From Streptomyces aurantiogriseus (GTDB lineage: Bacteria; Actinomycetota; Actinomycetes; Streptomycetales; Streptomycetaceae), in contig NZ_BMSX01000023.1 of the NCBI RefSeq assembly GCF_014649375.1, forward strand, positions 109,982 through 173,981: a stretch of DNA of 64,000 nucleotides, in the 5' to 3' direction. Of the stretch, positions 17,809 to 25,984 are shown piece after piece (the first letter of the stretch is position 1; each line of letters begins with the position of its first letter). A program made the translations under genes and the position numbers. The notes beneath the pieces were generated by a model. It was not told where the DNA came from and did no database searches. It was given only the letters and a program-made list of their open reading frames with translations.

Positions 17809-18363
17809 GTGAGCGTACGGGAGTCTCTCGTCGACCGATGGTCAGAGACCGTGTGGTGGGACTACGTGATCGCCCTTCTGCTGGTGTCAGGGCACGTCGC
17901 AGCTGTGCGGATTTCCGGGAGAGGCGACTGGCTGTCCTGGATCGAGTCCGAACAGCGTGTTGCTCTGTACGGGACCGCCGCCGGCGTCGTCTCCGCGATC
18001 GGAGGGCTGAGCTCGATCGCGATCTCCATCTACCTCTCCAGCAACGGGGAACGAATCCGCGCCGCGCGGCGCCACTACCAAAACGAACTGCGGCGCAACT
18101 GGAAGGCGCTGCTCGTCGCCACCGCCGTGATCTGTGCGGGCTGCCTCGCCGCTCAGGGGCTGGACAACAAGACCGATGCGCATTCGGCACGCTATCTCTT
18201 CGAGGCAGTCATGTCGTTCGCGCTGATCCGCTTCCTGCGCATGCTGTGGCTACTCGACAACATGATGAAGATCAACGACCGCGACCAGAGCGACCCTCCG
18301 CCTCAGCCGACACCCCGATTCGACCCCGGCTGGCGCCAGCGCCGCCGCAACCGCACGGCGTAG
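17809..18363 (+). CDS. Four-helix membrane protein, RexB-like partner
   Basis: 184 residues. Start GTG 17809, with AGGGGG 6-10 bases upstream. Four hydrophobic segments are visible: about 19-36 (VIALLLVSGHVAAV), 51-75 (VALYGTAAGVVSAIGGLSSI), 99-115 (ALLVATAVICAGCLAA) and 127-149 (ARYLFEAVMSFALIRFLRML). The loop after segment two is strongly basic and so is the C-terminal tail, placing both in the cytoplasm. Twenty bases separate it from the RexA-like gene, so they are co-transcribed. Lambda RexB is likewise a small four-pass protein acting as an ion channel after RexA activation. Direct residue similarity to RexB was not evident. A generic holin-like or toxin membrane effector is an equally fair description. 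Confidence 0.6.
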   Translation: MSVRESLVDRWSETVWWDYVIALLLVSGHVAAVRISGRGDWLSWIESEQRVALYGTAAGVVSAIGGLSSIAISIYLSSNGERIRAARRHYQNELRRNWKALLVATAVICAGCLAAQGLDNKTDAHSARYLFEAVMSFALIRFLRMLWLLDNMMKINDRDQSDPPPQPTPRFDPGWRQRRRNRTA

Positions 18364-18581
18364 ACCGATGCGATGTCACGGATCGCCCGGCCCTCGACAC
18401 GCGGACATGTTGTCCGATCCGGCAGGTGACCTGGCCCGAACAGAGGGGCAGGATGCGGTATGGCGGAGCGAACGAGCAATCGGTCCACGAGGGTCCGGTT
18501 CGGCCGCCTCCAGAAAGCGGGGCGGCAGGTGCCGCACCAAGCCTTTCTCCGCCCATCTCCGCTCCGCCCTCGGCTCCCCCT

Positions 18582-19583
18582 TCACTGCGGAGACCTCATG
18601 GCCCAGCCAAGGTCTTCCGTATCAGCGGCAATTCGCCACGAGTCCAGCAGCCCCAACGCAGCCAACTGCTCCAGCACGTGAGGCAGTTCTGCGGGTTGGA
18701 TACCGCACTCGCGCGCTGTCCGGTCAGCTTCATTCAGTCCCTGGCCGGTCTCGGGGTGGCTGTGTGACGTGAGGTAGACACTCACCACTTGCAGGAGCGG
18801 ACCGAGCACCCCGGCCCGGCTCGGACAACCGGCGCGCACCGCCCAGTCCGCCGCATGGCAGCGGTCGGGGCGGGTGGGTGCCTGGCCGAGAAGCGCGTCG
18901 TCCAGCAGTACAGCGGCCACCTCGCCGGTCTCGCGACCGGGGGTCAGGCACAGCCATCGCGCCTGTTCCAGTTCCTGCCAGGGGCTCGGGTTGCCGCCTA
19001 GCCGAAGGCTGCGCAGCAGGCCCAGGGAGAGGCTCACCCGCATGCTGGCGTTCATACGCAAAGCGCACTGAAGGGCGATCAGTCGGGTGGCGGGCGAGGC
19101 TCCAGCCGGGAGCGCGGCAGCCAGATAGCTGAACATTTCCCGGACCCTGGTCCGCCCGTCCGGTTCATTGCGCCGACGCTGTCGGCGGGATGTGGCCGGT
19201 GGCGGGATGAGCAGGGCGGTGTCAGGGACCACTGCGGCGTGGGCTGTCGCTGCGGCGCACGCGGTGCAGGCGTCGGCGAGCCGCCACACCCGGCCCCCGC
19301 GCTCGCAGGCGAGAAGCAGCCGGACGGGGCCGGAGCAGCCGCGGTGGCGACGGTGCCAGCGGCAGCCTCGCTCGTGGCACTGGCAGGTCCTCAGGTGGGG
19401 CGCGAGTACGTCGCTGCGGGCGTGCCGGGCGAGATGAGTAAGGGCGGCCGCGCGAGCGGATGGTGCTGCGACGGGGCCGCCGCCGAGGCACTGCCGACAG
19501 ACGAAGGCGAGCCCGCCTGCGTGTGAACGCAGTTCCACGGTCCAGGCCCGTGATGTCGCGGGGCATAGCGCGCGCAGCCTCAT
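18582..19583 (-). CDS. Cys/His-rich conserved hypothetical protein
   Basis: 333 residues from ATG 19583; upstream in-frame codons run into the operator region. The first 130 residues are rich in Cys and His pairs: FVCRQCL, C-Q-C-H-x-x-G-C-R-W-H-R-R-H-R-G-C and a C-x2-C in DACTACAAA, pointing to one or two structural zinc sites. The C-terminal part is helical (MNASMRVSLSLGLLRSLRL, ELEQARWLCL, ELPHVLEQLAALGLLDSW) and resembles a winged-helix tail. No catalytic motif is apparent. It is divergent from the HTH gene at 19747, and the shared 163-base gap holds three operator copies, so the two genes are probably co-regulated. I do not recognise the family. A replication- or transfer-related protein of an integrated element is possible from the neighbourhood. 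Confidence 0.6.
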   Translation of the reverse strand: MRLRALCPATSRAWTVELRSHAGGLAFVCRQCLGGGPVAAPSARAAALTHLARHARSDVLAPHLRTCQCHERGCRWHRRHRGCSGPVRLLLACERGGRVWRLADACTACAAATAHAAVVPDTALLIPPPATSRRQRRRNEPDGRTRVREMFSYLAAALPAGASPATRLIALQCALRMNASMRVSLSLGLLRSLRLGGNPSPWQELEQARWLCLTPGRETGEVAAVLLDDALLGQAPTRPDRCHAADWAVRAGCPSRAGVLGPLLQVVSVYLTSHSHPETGQGLNEADRTARECGIQPAELPHVLEQLAALGLLDSWRIAADTEDLGWAMRSPQ

Positions 19584-19650
19584 GGGCGGGTGCCCTCCTC
19601 TCGATGCCTGACCGCTGCCTGCCGGGGAACGGGCGGCGGCGGACACCGTA

Positions 19651-19732
19651 GTGCAGACCTCTGCACTTCAGTCGCCGCCACCACCTGGGCAAATAGGGCA
19701 GAGGTCTGCACTGACAGGGCAGGGGTCTGCAC
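19651..19732. promoter_or_regulatory. Three copies of a 16-base palindromic operator
   Basis: GTGCAGACCTCTGCAC at 19651-19666 has perfect 7-base half-sites around a CC centre. Two further copies in the opposite written orientation follow: GGGCAGAGGTCTGCAC at 19696-19711 and GGGCAGGGGTCTGCAC at 19717-19732. Centre-to-centre distances are 45 and 21 bases; the 21-base spacing puts the last two on the same face of the helix. They fill the divergent gap between the Cys-rich gene and the HTH gene, so the HTH protein is the likely ligand, controlling both directions. Confidence 0.78.
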
Positions 19733-19746
19733 CGTCGGATGGACAG

Positions 19747-20010
19747 GTGACGATCTTGCCGCCCGATCCGGACCTCAACGCGCTGCGGCTGGAGCTCGCG
19801 CGGCTGCGGGCCGTGCGCGGGTGGACGTACGACGAGCTCGCCGCCCACAGCGGCCTGGCCAGGCGCACGGTCATCGAGATCGAGCAGGGCCGCACCATCG
19901 GCACCCTGAAGACCTGGCACGCCCTCGCTCACGCCCTGGGAACCCCCTTCGAGCAGCTCTTCGCCACGCTGTGCCACGGCCACGATCAGCCCGGCTCCGC
20001 CGACGGCTGA
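19747..20010 (+). CDS. XRE-family HTH regulator
   Basis: 87 residues from GTG 19747. The frame is open upstream to 19651, but that part translates the operator repeats and is not protein-like, so the internal GTG was chosen; its upstream GGATGGA is a weak ribosome site. The HTH spans about 20-60: VRGWTYDELAAHSGLARRTV, then IEIEQGRTIG, followed by a helix ending in ALGTPFEQLFA. The close spacing to three palindromic sites argues for autoregulation and for control of the divergent Cys-rich gene. Confidence 0.8.
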   Translation: MTILPPDPDLNALRLELARLRAVRGWTYDELAAHSGLARRTVIEIEQGRTIGTLKTWHALAHALGTPFEQLFATLCHGHDQPGSADG

Positions 20011-20144
20011 CGTCCGGCGCAAGGCCGTCGCAGATCACCTGAAACGGCGACGCCGCACCGAACACCTGAACCCCTCTTCGCACACCCGTCGCCCTGCAGA
20101 GGGCCGACCGGGCGACGCCGCGGCGCCAGTTCCACGCGTGCGGC

Positions 20145-21050
20145 GTGTTGGCTGGCAGGTTCGCCCTCATGCGCTCCTTTCCTTCGTCTTCCGGGCGGCA
20201 CTGGGACGGCAGTCCCGTTGCCGTTCCCATGCGTCGTGCCCTGCGGGTGAACTCTGGCGGCAGCAGCCGGCTGATGCGCTGCGGCCAGCACAGCCGTTGC
20301 CGTGAGTGCGGCAACCGGATCGAGTGGTACCACCACAGCGGCCCGCAGATGGTCCGTCTGCATCCGCGCGAACTCCCCGCCGCCCGGGTACCGGCCGACT
20401 GCCGCTGGCACGTCAGCTCCGGCATCGCCCATCCAGCCGGGGACGGCAGCAGCTGGTGCCGCATCCCGCACGCCCTGCTGTGCCCCGCACGGGAGGCCCC
20501 CGCGGCAGCCGAGCTGGAGGCGCTCCGCAGAGCGCTCGCGGTGAACACCCGGCGCCTGATCGACGCCGGGACCTTCCTCCCGCCCGCCGCCCGGCCGGAG
20601 GGGGCAGCGGCGCAGCAGGCCGTGTGCCGGCCGGCCCGGCCGGTTGTGCAGTTGCTGTACGTCCGCTACCTGGCCGCCAGCCCGGTGGAGGAAATCCAGT
20701 GCGTGGCCCTGACCCGGCGCCGCGTCCGCTGCACCCGCCCAGTCCTCGCACCCCACACCCCGCCCGGCACCTGGACCCTGATGCCCGCCACCTCTGCCAC
20801 CGGCCAACTGGCTCTGCCCGCCGACGTGATGGCCGTCTACAACCTCGGCGCCCTCTCCTACGCCGAGCAGCTGCGCTGGCGTGCCCAGCGCTGCCCCCCG
20901 CACGCAGCCACGCCAACGGCTCCCGACCTGACGGTGCCGGACTGGGAGCCCTTCGACCCCCTCCTGCACCGTGAGCACATCCACACCCGGCTGCCCACCC
21001 ACAGCCGCCCGGGGCCCTCGGGCCGCGTGCGGAAGGCGGTCCGGCCGTGA
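20145..21050 (+). CDS. DUF6083-like zinc-ribbon protein
   Basis: Up to 301 residues. A CRECGNRIEWYHHSG block near 50-64 followed by V-R-L-H-P-R-E-L, RWHVSSGIAH and CRIPHALLCP matches the pattern I associate with DUF6083 proteins, common in Streptomyces and on their plasmids. The Cys pairs (C-x2-C, then single Cys before the IPH and in LLCP) suggest a metal-binding ribbon. The second half, with a Leu-rich E-L-E-A-L-R-R-A-L-A-V-N-T-R-R-L helix, is less conserved. The start is uncertain: ATG 20145, ATG 20169 or ATG 20229 are possible. It overlaps the following gene by 4 bases (GTGA). Function unknown; its partners suggest a role in plasmid- or phage-related DNA processes. Confidence 0.62.
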   Translation: MLAGRFALMRSFPSSSGRHWDGSPVAVPMRRALRVNSGGSSRLMRCGQHSRCRECGNRIEWYHHSGPQMVRLHPRELPAARVPADCRWHVSSGIAHPAGDGSSWCRIPHALLCPAREAPAAAELEALRRALAVNTRRLIDAGTFLPPAARPEGAAAQQAVCRPARPVVQLLYVRYLAASPVEEIQCVALTRRRVRCTRPVLAPHTPPGTWTLMPATSATGQLALPADVMAVYNLGALSYAEQLRWRAQRCPPHAATPTAPDLTVPDWEPFDPLLHREHIHTRLPTHSRPGPSGRVRKAVRP

Positions 21051-21529
21051 CGCGACACCATGCCGTCGAGATCCTCCTGACCCGGCCCCCCTGCCCCTGT
21101 GAACTCAAGCGCGTCCGGCGGGCCGTACCGCTGGCCGTGAACGCCGACCGCACCCGGCTGATGGCCGTGCAGGACGCCCGCAGCCCGGGCCACGCCCTGC
21201 ACAAGCTGCGGCGCCGCCTGGGCAAACGGCTGCCCATCGACGTCCTGAGCACGCACTACCCGGACCGCAATGGGCAGGTACGGCTCAATATCGCGTTCAG
21301 CCGGAGCGATGAGACAGCCATCCGGCAGGCTGCGGCCTGCCGGGGCCAGCGGCCTGCGGAGTTCCTCAGCCGACGCGTGACCGCTGCCCTCGCCGAGCGG
21401 GAACAGCAGCGCCTTCGCGCACTGGAGGACCGGCTACAGGTCCTGCTGGCCGACCACGCCCTCGAAGAAGTGCTGACCTGCGCAGTCCATACCCTCAGCC
21501 GACGCAGCCACTCGCCGGCGGCACCGTAA
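21047..21529 (+). CDS. Small coupled protein with a ribbon-helix-helix-like core
   Basis: 160 residues, starting at GTG 21047 inside the stop of the DUF6083-like gene. Residues about 84-120 read VRLNIAFSRSDETAIRQAAA, then G-Q-R-P-A-E-F-L-S-R-R-V-T-A-A-L, a strand followed by two helices as in ribbon-helix-helix DNA-binding domains. A Leu/Glu-rich helix (EREQQRLRALEDRLQVLL) follows and could dimerise. The N-terminal 80 residues are basic with no recognised motif. Tight coupling suggests a common function with its upstream neighbour. Family not recognised. Confidence 0.55.
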   Translation: MTRHHAVEILLTRPPCPCELKRVRRAVPLAVNADRTRLMAVQDARSPGHALHKLRRRLGKRLPIDVLSTHYPDRNGQVRLNIAFSRSDETAIRQAAACRGQRPAEFLSRRVTAALAEREQQRLRALEDRLQVLLADHALEEVLTCAVHTLSRRSHSPAAP

Positions 21530-21587
21530 CGCCTTCTCTTCCGTGAGTGCCCCCTGGCCGTAGGCCGTCTGGGCTCTCTTCGTCTCC

Positions 21588-23075
21588 ATGCTCGCTGCGG
21601 AGTCTTCATTGCCTACGCCCACCGACGAACAGGTCCACGCCGCCGATGCCTTCCGCGCCGGCGACCACCTCGCCCTGCAGGCCGGCGCCGGCACGGGCAA
21701 GACCACCACGCTCGCCCTGCTCGCCACCAGCACCCAGCGCCGCGGCCGCTACCTTGCCTTCAACAAGAGCATCGCCAGCGACGCCGCGGCCCGCTTCCCC
21801 CACACCGTGCAGTGCAAGACGGCCCACGCCACCGCCTACGCGGCCCTCGGCCACCGCTACACCGGCCGTCTCAACAGTCCCCGCCAGCCCGCCTGGAAGA
21901 CCGGCCAGGCGCTCGGCATCACCCGGCCCGTCCGCATCGGCGAGCACGAGATCAGCACCAGATCGCTGTCCTACGCCGTGCTGCGCACCGTGACCCGCTT
22001 CTGCTACTCGGCCGACCGCACCGTGGGCCGCCACCACGTCCCCGCGCTGCGCCGCCTGGGGACCCCCGGCGAGCACGCCCAACTCGCCGAGGCGGTCCTG
22101 CCGTTCGCCCGCCGCGCCTGGACCGACCTGCACAACCCCGACCAGGGAGTGGTCCGCTTCGAACACGACCACTACCTGAAGATGTGGGCCCTGACCGAAC
22201 CGAAAATCAACGCGGACTTCCTCCTGCTCGACGAGGCCCAGGACACCAACCCCGTCCTGGAACAGGTCTTCTCCGCCCAGCGCGACCATGCGCAGCTGGT
22301 CATGGTCGGTGACTCCGCCCAGGCCATCTACGGCTGGCGCGGCGCCCGCGACGTGATGACCGGCTTCGACGCCACGCAACTGACCCTCACACAGTCCTTC
22401 CGCTTCGGCCCGCTCATCGCCGAGCAGGCAAACCGGTGGCTGGAACTCGCCGAGGCCCCCATCCGGCTGACCGGAAGCACGGCCATCGCCGCGGAAGTCG
22501 GCGATCTGGCCCGGCCGGACGCGGTACTGTGCCGCACGAACATCGGTGCCATGACCGAGGTCATGCGCCTGCTCACCGAGGGCCGGCGCGTAGCCCTGAC
22601 CCGCGGCGCACCAGCCCTGGCCGCGCTGGCGCTCGCCGCCCGCGACCTCCAGGAAGGACGCCCCACCACCCATTCCGAACTCGTTCTCTTCGGTTCCTGG
22701 GGCGAGTTGCAGGAGTACGCCGAACACGATCCCGCCGGATGCGACCTGCAGCCCTTCGTCAACCTCGTCGACACACACGGCCCCGACGCCATCCTCACCG
22801 CGATCAGTAAGCTCACCGACGAGAAGACCGCCGACGTCACCGTCTCCACCGCCCACTCCGCCAAGGGCCGCGAATGGCCCACCGTGCGGATCGGCGACGA
22901 CTTCCCCCCGCCCAAGGACACCGACCAGCACGACGCCCAGGGCCGGCCCATCCCCGAACCCGTCAGCGACACCGACGCCCGCCTCGCCTACGTCGCCGTC
23001 ACCCGCGGCCGCCACCTCGACCTCGGCGGCCTCTCCTGGATCGACACCCACCTCGCCCGCCTGTCCGGCGCCTGA
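21588..23075 (+). CDS. UvrD/Rep-family superfamily I DNA helicase
   Basis: 495 residues, short for the family because the 2B-type insertions are mostly missing. All core motifs are present in order: I AGAGTGKTTT at 32-41, II LLLDEAQDTN around 213-222, III VMVGDSAQAIYGWRGA, IV TQSFRFG, V VSTAHSAKGREW and VI AYVAVTRGR. It should be an ATP-driven 3'-5' DNA translocase. The Y-G-W-R motif of UvrD-like enzymes binds the base of single-stranded DNA. The compact form resembles helicases found on phages, plasmids and defence loci more than housekeeping UvrD or PcrA. It follows the DUF6083-like and ribbon-helix-helix-like genes by 58 bases, so the three may be one unit. TTG 21609 is an alternative start. 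Confidence 0.88.
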   Translation: MLAAESSLPTPTDEQVHAADAFRAGDHLALQAGAGTGKTTTLALLATSTQRRGRYLAFNKSIASDAAARFPHTVQCKTAHATAYAALGHRYTGRLNSPRQPAWKTGQALGITRPVRIGEHEISTRSLSYAVLRTVTRFCYSADRTVGRHHVPALRRLGTPGEHAQLAEAVLPFARRAWTDLHNPDQGVVRFEHDHYLKMWALTEPKINADFLLLDEAQDTNPVLEQVFSAQRDHAQLVMVGDSAQAIYGWRGARDVMTGFDATQLTLTQSFRFGPLIAEQANRWLELAEAPIRLTGSTAIAAEVGDLARPDAVLCRTNIGAMTEVMRLLTEGRRVALTRGAPALAALALAARDLQEGRPTTHSELVLFGSWGELQEYAEHDPAGCDLQPFVNLVDTHGPDAILTAISKLTDEKTADVTVSTAHSAKGREWPTVRIGDDFPPPKDTDQHDAQGRPIPEPVSDTDARLAYVAVTRGRHLDLGGLSWIDTHLARLSGA

Positions 23076-23866
23076 GCCAACTCATGTTCGGCCAGGCCCG
23101 GTTGCGGCATCACCTGCTCAGTCGCCGCATCGCGCCGCTGCCCGCCTCCACAGCCACCAGCTATCCGCGATCGGGGGCCGTGGCAGACGCAAACCGTCAA
23201 GACGGAACGGCGCTCGCCGTCGAGCACGACCGGGGTGGCCAATCCGGCAAGAAGACGCGTGCCAGCATCGCCCGGCTCCGGTCTCACGCCTTCGAGCGCT
23301 GCCGTACCAGGGTGACCTCGATGCTGCTGTCGTCGGCGTGATCTTGGAAGACCGAATGCACCAGGCCACAGGTACAGTTCTGCTCACCCTGAGCCGACGG
23401 CGCCGGCTCCTTCGCAGACTGGGCGCCAGATGATCACCGGCCCGCAGCAGTCACACACGCCAGCCTGCGTTTCCGACTCACCTTGAATCACACGCCAGTT
23501 CCAGTCCTTCCACGGCCAGACCGTCGTCGCGGAGAACACCGACCCGCCCTCGGACATCCTCGATCGGGCGCAGGTCTACATGTTCAGCCGCGAGGCCCAC
23601 GGCCAGCGCTTCGGATTCTTCCCGCTCACGTCTTCGTCTTCGCCGACGCAGTGATCAGATACAGCGGCTTGCTGCTTCCTCCTCAGGTCCGGCCGCACGG
23701 CCGGCGGCTGTTGACCTGAGCGGCCCCTCCGCTCGGGTAAGTGCTGTTATTGTGCCCGGAGTTGAGCGATGGGCCTGTGCGCCTGCTGTGTCACGCTCGC
23801 ATCCCGGGCTGCTGCAAGCCCTGCGTTCAGCGTCTTTTGCGCCTCGTCGACCTGCGCGGAGGCAAC
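23076..23866. other. Gene-poor stretch with decayed coding fragment
   Basis: 791 bases between the helicase and the transglycosylase-like gene. At 23487-23654 on the plus strand a start-less frame encodes a protein-like fragment (FHGQTVVAENTDPPSDILD, then AQVYMFSREAHGQRFGFFPL) that ends at a TGA; a TGA also precedes it directly, so it is a remnant of a gene I cannot name. A small hairpin, GAGCGG-5-CCGCTC at 23718-23734, lies just before the next transcription unit. Nothing else was recognised; codon bias elsewhere in the stretch is weak on both strands. Confidence 0.45.
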
Positions 23867-24982
23867 ATGACAGCACGTGCGCCTCTTCCTCTCAGCGGCA
23901 CAGTTCCCGCAGCCGTGGCGGACCGGGTGCTCTTGCAGGTCGGCCACCGACGCGCGGCGCGCTATCGCGGCCGGGTCGATACGTCTTCGAGCGGCCTGGT
24001 ACTGACCGGGGACGGGGCACTGACCAAGGCCGTCCAGCTGCGGGAGGACGGCTTCGATGCCGCACTGCTGGTCGACGAGGGCTGCTATCGCGTCGCTGCG
24101 GCCAGCGAGGAAGCGCCCTTCCCGAGCCTGGACAACGGGCCTGCGCCGCTGTTCGGGGATCCGCTGGAACACCTGATGCTGGCCCACCTCGCGTTCGCCG
24201 ACCTCGCCCTGACGCCGACCGGATACCTGCACACCGGGGCCACCGGCGCGCTGCAGGCGGCAGCGGCACGGGTGACGCGTCTGGGCGACCCGCGGGTGGT
24301 GTTCGCGGTGCCCGTCGACGCCAGCTGGCTGCATCCGGGACCGGTGGAGTACCTCGCCGAGGTGCTCCACCGGGTCGCGGGGCCGAAGGCGGTCCTGGTG
24401 GGCGGCCGGCCGGATGCACGCGGCGGCGCGGCGGGGCTGGCGCGGCTGCTGGAACTGGTGCCCGGCGTCGGGGTGCTGCGCACGGGCCTCGGCGCTTTCG
24501 GCGGCCTGGCACGGGGTGCGGGCTTCACCGCGTTCGGCGTTGACGGCAGCATGCGGCACACCATGCCGCCGTCGCCGGCGCAAGCGGGATCGGGGGGCGG
24601 CCCGGGCAGCCCGGCCGTCCTGTTCCCGGAACTGATGGACTTCTTCCTCGGCCTCACCTTGGCCAAGCGGTTCGACGACGAGGCACCGGCCTGCTCGTGC
24701 GAGGAGTGCCAGGGCGAGCGCCTGGACCGGTTCACCAGCATGGCGCAGCAGATCCCCGCCGCCGGGCACAACACGTCCTCCCTGATGGTGTGGGTGCGGC
24801 AGCTGCGCGCGGTCGACGCCGCCGACCGTGCGGCCTGGTGGCGGCAGCAGTGCCGGCAGGCGCTGGACAGCTCGGCGGTGTGGAATGCCCGGATCCAGCA
24901 GCTCCCGGGGTTCACCGCCTCCCCGGACCTGTCCGCGTGGGCCGAGCTGCCCGCGCGCCGGGCGGCACAGCACGCCGGCTGA
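23867..24982 (+). CDS. tRNA-guanine-transglycosylase-like TIM-barrel protein (TGT/DpdA-type)
   Basis: 371 residues from ATG 23867. The zinc site of tRNA-guanine transglycosylases is recognisable near the C-terminus: Cys276-x-Cys278-x2-Cys281, then His301 in GHN, followed by the helix S-L-M-V-W-V-R-Q-L-R that matches the HN..y..L....R pattern after the zinc. LLVDEGCY at 68-75 stands where TGT has its DSGG(F/Y) active-site loop, with Asp70 as the candidate general acid. The middle is strand-helix alternation as in a beta/alpha barrel, including AVPVDASWLHP and AVLVGGRPDARGG. The family exchanges guanine for 7-deazaguanines in tRNA; the DpdA branch does so in DNA. No preQ0 synthesis genes are in the window, so if active it would depend on a distant queuosine pathway. 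Distance from classical TGT is large. Confidence 0.5.
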   Translation: MTARAPLPLSGTVPAAVADRVLLQVGHRRAARYRGRVDTSSSGLVLTGDGALTKAVQLREDGFDAALLVDEGCYRVAAASEEAPFPSLDNGPAPLFGDPLEHLMLAHLAFADLALTPTGYLHTGATGALQAAAARVTRLGDPRVVFAVPVDASWLHPGPVEYLAEVLHRVAGPKAVLVGGRPDARGGAAGLARLLELVPGVGVLRTGLGAFGGLARGAGFTAFGVDGSMRHTMPPSPAQAGSGGGPGSPAVLFPELMDFFLGLTLAKRFDDEAPACSCEECQGERLDRFTSMAQQIPAAGHNTSSLMVWVRQLRAVDAADRAAWWRQQCRQALDSSAVWNARIQQLPGFTASPDLSAWAELPARRAAQHAG

Positions 24983-24989
24983 CGGGGCT

Positions 24990-25607
24990 TCAGGGCAGGC
25001 GGGCGTGGAGCTGCTCGGTGAAGTGCCAGGCGACGGGGGTATGGCGGCGGGGCCGGTAGGGCTCGGGCCCCAGCCTCCAGGCAAGGCCCTCGGCGGCCGG
25101 CTCGAGGATGCCGATGCCCAGGTAGGCGGCTCGCATCAGCAGCTCGTCGCGGGCGTGGGCGGGCGGGTCGACGAGCAGGGCGCGGCGGGCGAACGGCTTG
25201 AAGCGGCTGGCGCGGGCCAGTCCTCCTTCCCAGTGGGTGCTGCGGGCGCGGACGATGACGAGGTCCACAGTCAGCGGGCGTACCGCGCGCCGGCAGACAT
25301 GGTCGCCGGTGAGGGTCACGGCACCCCGAGGCAGGGCGCGGACCCGTTCGCGCAGCCGGGTGGGAAGTGAGTCCAGCCGGACGGGGAGGTCGACGGGGAG
25401 GTCGAGGAGGACCGTGAGGTCGGCGATGCCGAGTCCGGCCGCGGCCTGGGCGCGGCGGCGCTCGCATTCGAGGTGATCGCGCCGGTAGAAGACGAGGGTG
25501 TTGGGGCTGCCCTCGATGGTCGTCTCGGCCAGCTGCGCGCCCTGGCCGACCAGGGAGGCCGAGGCGTGCTGGACGAAGGCCCCTGCTCGTGCTGTCGGTG
25601 CCGCCAT
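24990..25607 (-). CDS. Nuclease-fold-like protein lacking the catalytic signature
   Basis: 205 residues from ATG 25607, with AAAGGGG about 6 bases upstream. The segment around 112-160 (TVDLVIVRARSTHWEGGLAR, then a helix, a RRALLVDPP strand, a helix and GIGILEP) has the strand-helix-strand-helix-GIG layout of small PD-(D/E)XK proteins that normally read A-V-E-x-K-x-x-x-W, A-x-x-Q-A and G-I-G-L-L. Here the E-x-K positions are replaced by V-R-A-R and the QA helix by A-R-A-S, so it would be catalytically dead and may act as a DNA- or ligand-binding domain. It is convergent with the transglycosylase-like gene and follows an ArsR-like gene by 47 bases on the same strand. The assignment is structural guesswork; no function is claimed. 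Confidence 0.5.
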   Translation of the reverse strand: MAAPTARAGAFVQHASASLVGQGAQLAETTIEGSPNTLVFYRRDHLECERRRAQAAAGLGIADLTVLLDLPVDLPVRLDSLPTRLRERVRALPRGAVTLTGDHVCRRAVRPLTVDLVIVRARSTHWEGGLARASRFKPFARRALLVDPPAHARDELLMRAAYLGIGILEPAAEGLAWRLGPEPYRPRRHTPVAWHFTEQLHARLP

Positions 25608-25654
25608 GCCGGCCCCTTTCGACTCTGCTAGCCGTGGTTGGTGACCGGTGCGGG

Positions 25655-25978
25655 CTAGGCCGCGCCGGGCGGTGCCTGGTGCTCTTGGAGCCGGGCCACG
25701 GTGGCGGCCAGTGACTGCCAGGCCTGGGCGCTGCCGCAGCGCCGGTAAAAGCGCCGCCGCTGCCCCGGCGCGGGTGGGACCCGCTGGACCAGGCCGAGCG
25801 TGATCAGTGTGTGAACCGGCGGCAGGTAGACGCTCGCCGGCACCTGCCGGGCCATGGCCAGGTCCCCCAGACAGACGCCTTTGTCACCGGCGGCGGCCAG
25901 GGCGGCGATGAGTTCGGCCCGGTAGCGGTTGCCGAAGACTCCTGCCGACAGGCGCCGCAACTCCTCCGCGTGCTGCAT
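25655..25978 (-). CDS. ArsR-like winged-helix regulator
   Basis: 107 residues. A winged-helix domain covers most of it: NRYRAELIAALAAAGDKGVC, L-G-D-L-A-M-A-R-Q-V-P-A-S-V-Y-L-P-P-V-H-T-L recognition region, L-G-L-V-Q-R and a short Arg-rich wing (PAPGQRRRFYRR). It lacks the paired cysteines of metal-sensing ArsR members. The start codon follows within a dozen bases of a TCGCGA tandem palindrome, which fits direct autorepression. It is divergent from the Tn7-like operon and first in a two-gene unit with the nuclease-like protein, so it could regulate transposition genes in the other direction. Confidence 0.72.
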   Translation of the reverse strand: MQHAEELRRLSAGVFGNRYRAELIAALAAAGDKGVCLGDLAMARQVPASVYLPPVHTLITLGLVQRVPPAPGQRRRFYRRCGSAQAWQSLAATVARLQEHQAPPGAA

Positions 25979-25984
25979 GATTTG

